The notes beneath the pieces were generated by a model, which searched no databases, had not been told where the DNA came from, and saw nothing but the letters and a program-made list of their open reading frames with translations. Below, one piece after another: positions 6,231-6,726 of a stretch of DNA of 6,726 nt (within the stretch, counting starts at the first letter, position 1; each line of letters opens with the position of its first letter). The stretch lies in NCBI GenBank assembly GCA_903882335.1, contig CAIRWP010000225.1, positions 1 to 6,726 of the forward strand, in the 5' to 3' direction. Made by a program: the position numbers and the translations under genes. The stretch is from an uncultured Opitutia bacterium (GTDB lineage: Bacteria > Verrucomicrobiota > Verrucomicrobiia > Opitutales > UBA953).

Positions 6231-6277
6231 GGCGGGTCTGAGGTTTGTTAAGAAGCGAAGCGGCGGCCGGGATTTGT

Positions 6278-6694
6278 TCAGTAAGTCTCCAGCGGAAGCA
6301 AGGTCGTCTGCTCGTTGGGGCGGTAGTTGATGAAGCGGGTCCGGGTCCGGGGGTCCTCCCACTGGGTGGTGTTATCCCAACGGACGCGCACCGGGCGGGC
6401 GAACGAACCATCCTCCAGGCGCACCGGGCGGAGCACCTCGATGTTGGCGGGCGACTGCTCCGCGCGCACGAGCTGGTAGGCAGGGGCCTCGTCGGCGGCG
6501 GGACGGGCGAGGAACAGGCCCGCGGCGAGCGCGGCGGCGACCGAGGTCACGCCGGCGGTCCAGGCGAGGATGACACCGCGACGGAAGACGGGCGGGTCGA
6601 GCTCGCGGGCGAGCGCGGCGGTCACGGCGGGGCCGGGCGGGCGGGGGCGCAGGCCGGCGAGGGCGCTTTCGAGGTCGTGGTCGGGGTCAGTCAT
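6278..6694 (-). CDS. Small single-helix membrane protein, possible anti-sigma-like protein
   Basis: This 138-residue protein has an acidic then Pro/Arg-rich cytoplasmic-type N-terminus (1-39), one membrane helix (about 40-63) preceded by arginines, and a roughly 75-residue C-terminal part that should lie outside the membrane, with two Trp (106, 112) and many Arg. Topology resembles small membrane anti-sigma factors, but the N-terminus is short and lacks the HxxxCxxC zinc motif of ZAS proteins, so this role is inferred only from context. The ATG overlaps the end of the upstream gene by 8 nt (ATGACTGA), a strong sign of translational coupling with the probable sigma factor gene. The secreted PDZ gene follows 47 nt downstream. 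I do not recognise the family by sequence. Confidence 0.78.
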   Translation of the reverse strand: MTDPDHDLESALAGLRPRPPGPAVTAALARELDPPVFRRGVILAWTAGVTSVAAALAAGLFLARPAADEAPAYQLVRAEQSPANIEVLRPVRLEDGSFARPVRVRWDNTTQWEDPRTRTRFINYRPNEQTTLLPLETY

Positions 6695-6726
6695 GGGCGC
6701 GGGCGGTGATGAGTTTGCGGAGGGCC
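6687..6726 (-). CDS. C-terminal end of an upstream gene, possibly an ECF sigma factor (partial)
   Basis: Reading from the right edge on the minus strand, an open frame encodes the 12 residues ALRKLITARAHD and stops with TGA at 6687-6689. It overlaps the start of the membrane protein gene in the form ATGACTGA, the usual layout of coupled bacterial genes. The basic, Leu/Arg-rich ending is like the C-terminus of ECF sigma factors (sigma region 4), which are often found before an anti-sigma-like membrane gene and a PDZ gene. Twelve residues cannot prove this: the existence of an upstream coupled gene is likely, its identity is a guess. Confidence 0.5.
   Translation of the reverse strand, partial: ALRKLITARAHD

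Overview
This is a GC-rich, densely coded bacterial window of ordinary chromosomal genes, with no mobile element, CRISPR array, tRNA or rRNA that I can see. The gene mix suggests a GC-rich member of the Verrucomicrobiota, perhaps Opitutales-like: a YHYH-domain secreted protein, a secreted PDZ protein behind a small one-helix membrane protein and a probable sigma-factor end, and almost no Shine-Dalgarno motifs before the starts. This placement is an inference from gene content; no marker gene here settles it.

Layout. (1) 1-734, plus strand: the 3' end of metH (cobalamin-dependent methionine synthase), followed after 2 nt by a small gene of unknown function. (2) 735-840: a short non-coding stretch between convergent genes, holding two adjacent hairpins, one a perfect 9-bp stem. 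(3) 841-3916, minus strand: four genes in transcription order, a DUF420 membrane protein (3916-3425), an FtsB/DivIC-like septum formation initiator (3369-2926), argH (2880-1474) and a LysE/RhtB-family exporter (1467-841). The gaps are 55, 45 and 6 nt, so they could form one operon, and argH and the exporter are almost certainly cotranscribed. (4) 3917-4006: a divergent promoter region, the most AT-rich spot in the window, with a TTAA-N7-TTAA box and a TATGAT hexamer very close to the next start. (5) 4007-5080, plus strand: a secreted YHYH-domain protein with a Gly/Lys/Pro-rich tail. (6) 5089-5116: a strong bidirectional intrinsic terminator. (7) 5136-6726, minus strand: a secreted PDZ protein, a small membrane-anchored protein and, at the edge, the last 12 codons of a gene that may be an ECF sigma factor.

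Functionally the window mixes amino-acid metabolism (methionine and arginine synthesis, amino-acid export), cell division, a probable respiratory or haem-related membrane protein, and an envelope module of one-helix protein plus secreted PDZ protein. I see no clear case for a wholly new system. The best leads are the sigma/membrane/PDZ module, the YHYH protein with its unusual promoter, the hairpin element at 748-789, the argH-exporter pairing and the uncharacterised gene behind metH.
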